Origin: Pseudomonadota bacterium
GTDB lineage: Bacteria > Pseudomonadota > Alphaproteobacteria > Rhizobiales > Xanthobacteraceae
NCBI GenBank assembly: GCA_023391175.1
Contig: JAEWBL010000037.1
Location: forward strand, 1-5,784
DNA: 5,784 nucleotides
Direction: 5' to 3'
Shown here: positions 4,733-5,784 of the stretch, piece by piece
Layout: every line of letters begins with the position of its first letter
Position numbering within the stretch: position 1 is the stretch's first letter
The notes under the pieces: model-generated
Told to the model about the DNA's origin: nothing
Databases searched by the model: none
What the model saw: only the letters and a program-made list of their open reading frames with translations
Translations under genes and position numbers: made by a program

Positions 4733-5784
4733 ATGATCAAGACCGGTGCCGAGCATATCGAGAGCCTGAAAGACGGCCGTCAGATCTTCATCGATGGCGA
4801 ACAGGTGGGTGATGCCACCACCCACCACGCCTTCCGCCGGTCCATCGCCTCCGTCGGCAAGATGTTCGATTTCCACAGCGCCCCGGAAAACCGGGAGCTG
4901 ATGACCTTCGAGACCGACACCGGCACCCGCGCCAACCGCATCTGGCAGCTGCCCACCAGCTATGAGGAGCTGAAGACCCGCCGCCGCGGCCTCGAAGCCT
5001 GGACCGAGCTGCACGGCGGCTTCCTCGGCCGCGCGCCGGATCACGTGGCCTCCTGCATCTCCGGCATGTACATGGGCCTCGACCAGTTCGAGCTGTACGA
5101 CCCGGCCCGCGCCCGCGCGCTGGCGGACTATTACCGCTACGCCCGCGACAACGATCTTTATCTCACCTACGTCATCATCAACCCGCAGGCCGACCGCTCC
5201 AAGAACGCGGCCGAGCAGGCCGACCCCTTCCTCTCCGCCGCCGTGGTGGACGAGGACACCACGGGCATCACCGTGCGCGGCGCCAAGATGCTGGCCACCG
5301 GCGGCATCATGGCCAACGAGGTGTTCGTCACCTGCATCCAGCCTTTGCAGAAGGGCGAGGAGCCCTATGCGCTCTCCTTCTGCATTCCGATGAATGCGAA
5401 GGGCCTGAAGATCCTCTCCCGCAAGTCGTACGAGGCGGCCTCGCCCAGCGTGTTCGACAACCCGCTGTCGAGCCGCTTCGACGAGAACGACGCGGTGCTC
5501 TATTTCGATGACGTGAAGGTGCCGTGGGACCGCATCTTCATCGCCCGCGACATCGCCATGACGAACAAGCAGTTCCACGCGACGCCGGCCCACGTCTACC
5601 AGAACTATCAGGCGCAGATCCGCCTGTCGGTGAAGCTGAAGTTCCTGCTCGGCATCGCCCGCCGCATCACCGAGGTAAACGGCACCACCAATTTCCCGCA
5701 GGTGCGCGAGACGCTGGGCCAGCTCGCCGCCGAGGCCGGCATGGTGGATGCCTTCGTCGCCGCCATGGAGGCCAAGGGCAGCCA
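4733..5784 (+). CDS. HpaB-family FADH2-dependent aromatic monooxygenase, oxygenase component (3' end outside window)
   Basis: An open frame runs from ATG 4733 to the window edge: 350 complete codons of a family usually about 480-520 residues long. The N-terminus MIKTGAEHIESLKDGRQIFIDGEQV and the threonine-histidine stretch after it are the standard HpaB opening. Further landmarks are GFLGRAPDH (96-104), NPQADRS (150-156), VRGAKMLATGG (181-191), IPMNAKGLKILSRKSYE (218-234) and SRFDENDAVLYFDDVKVPWDRIFIARD (247-273). The last closely matches E. coli HpaB as I remember it. Members hydroxylate phenolic rings with O2 and FADH2 supplied by a separate reductase, here the gene just upstream. Arg100 is present. 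The position equivalent to Tyr104 is His, and the His usually near 142 is Tyr146. Substrate could therefore be another phenol, a halo- or nitrophenol, resorcinol or a heterocycle. It lacks the Cys99/Cys103 pair of the related 4-hydroxybutyryl-CoA dehydratase. Confidence 0.9.
   Translation, partial: MIKTGAEHIESLKDGRQIFIDGEQVGDATTHHAFRRSIASVGKMFDFHSAPENRELMTFETDTGTRANRIWQLPTSYEELKTRRRGLEAWTELHGGFLGRAPDHVASCISGMYMGLDQFELYDPARARALADYYRYARDNDLYLTYVIINPQADRSKNAAEQADPFLSAAVVDEDTTGITVRGAKMLATGGIMANEVFVTCIQPLQKGEEPYALSFCIPMNAKGLKILSRKSYEAASPSVFDNPLSSRFDENDAVLYFDDVKVPWDRIFIARDIAMTNKQFHATPAHVYQNYQAQIRLSVKLKFLLGIARRITEVNGTTNFPQVRETLGQLAAEAGMVDAFVAAMEAKGS

Noticed and set aside
4106..5593. Long minus-strand open frame of 495 codons opposite the reductase and oxygenase genes
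   Set aside because: Low-complexity antisense translation (His, Gly, Ala, Val, Arg) running through the operator and two recognisable genes. No family motif.
4733..5784. Oxygenase as a 4-hydroxybutyryl-CoA dehydratase, a paralogue with the same fold
   Set aside because: The positions of the iron-sulfur cysteines 99 and 103 are Gly and Asp here. Arg100 of the monooxygenases is present, and a flavin reductase gene precedes it.

Overview
The window is GC-rich, with codon third positions strongly biased to G/C. It reads like the chromosome of a free-living alphaproteobacterium, most likely Hyphomicrobiales and perhaps Xanthobacteraceae. That placement is an impression from composition and protein style and was not tested. 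Genes are tightly packed and nearly all of the window is explained by protein-coding sequence.

Region A (1-3225, + strand) starts with the last 19 codons of an unidentified gene. A three-gene exporter cassette follows: a membrane-anchored HlyD/MFP periplasmic adaptor (113-1303), an FtsX/MacB-like four-helix ABC permease (1313-2458) and its ATPase (2455-3225). The genes are 9 nt apart and then overlap by ATGA, so they are almost certainly co-transcribed. Gene order and the separate permease and ATPase match DevBCA-type exporters, which work with a TolC-like outer-membrane channel. No such channel is encoded here and the substrate cannot be read from the sequence.

Region B (3226-3423) is a non-coding gap between convergent genes. 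It is filled by a large two-armed palindromic element whose arms pair with each other and can also fold individually. It resembles a REP/BIME-type dispersed repeat and may also act as a bidirectional terminator.

Region C (3424-5784) is a catabolic or detoxification module. A MarR-family regulator on the - strand diverges from a two-gene + strand operon: an HpaC-like flavin reductase (4163-4711) and an HpaB-family FADH2-dependent monooxygenase (4733 to the window edge, incomplete). In this family the reductase supplies reduced flavin and the oxygenase hydroxylates an aromatic, usually phenolic, substrate. The divergent gap holds an AT-rich patch with two overlapping perfect 8+8 bp inverted repeats lying across a plausible promoter, a natural operator for the MarR protein.

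The most interesting observation is in the oxygenase. The flavin/substrate Arg100 is kept, but the two other classic HpaB active-site residues appear exchanged (Tyr104 is His, and the His at about 142 is Tyr146). This suggests a substrate other than 4-hydroxyphenylacetate. I found no convincing evidence of a wholly new system.
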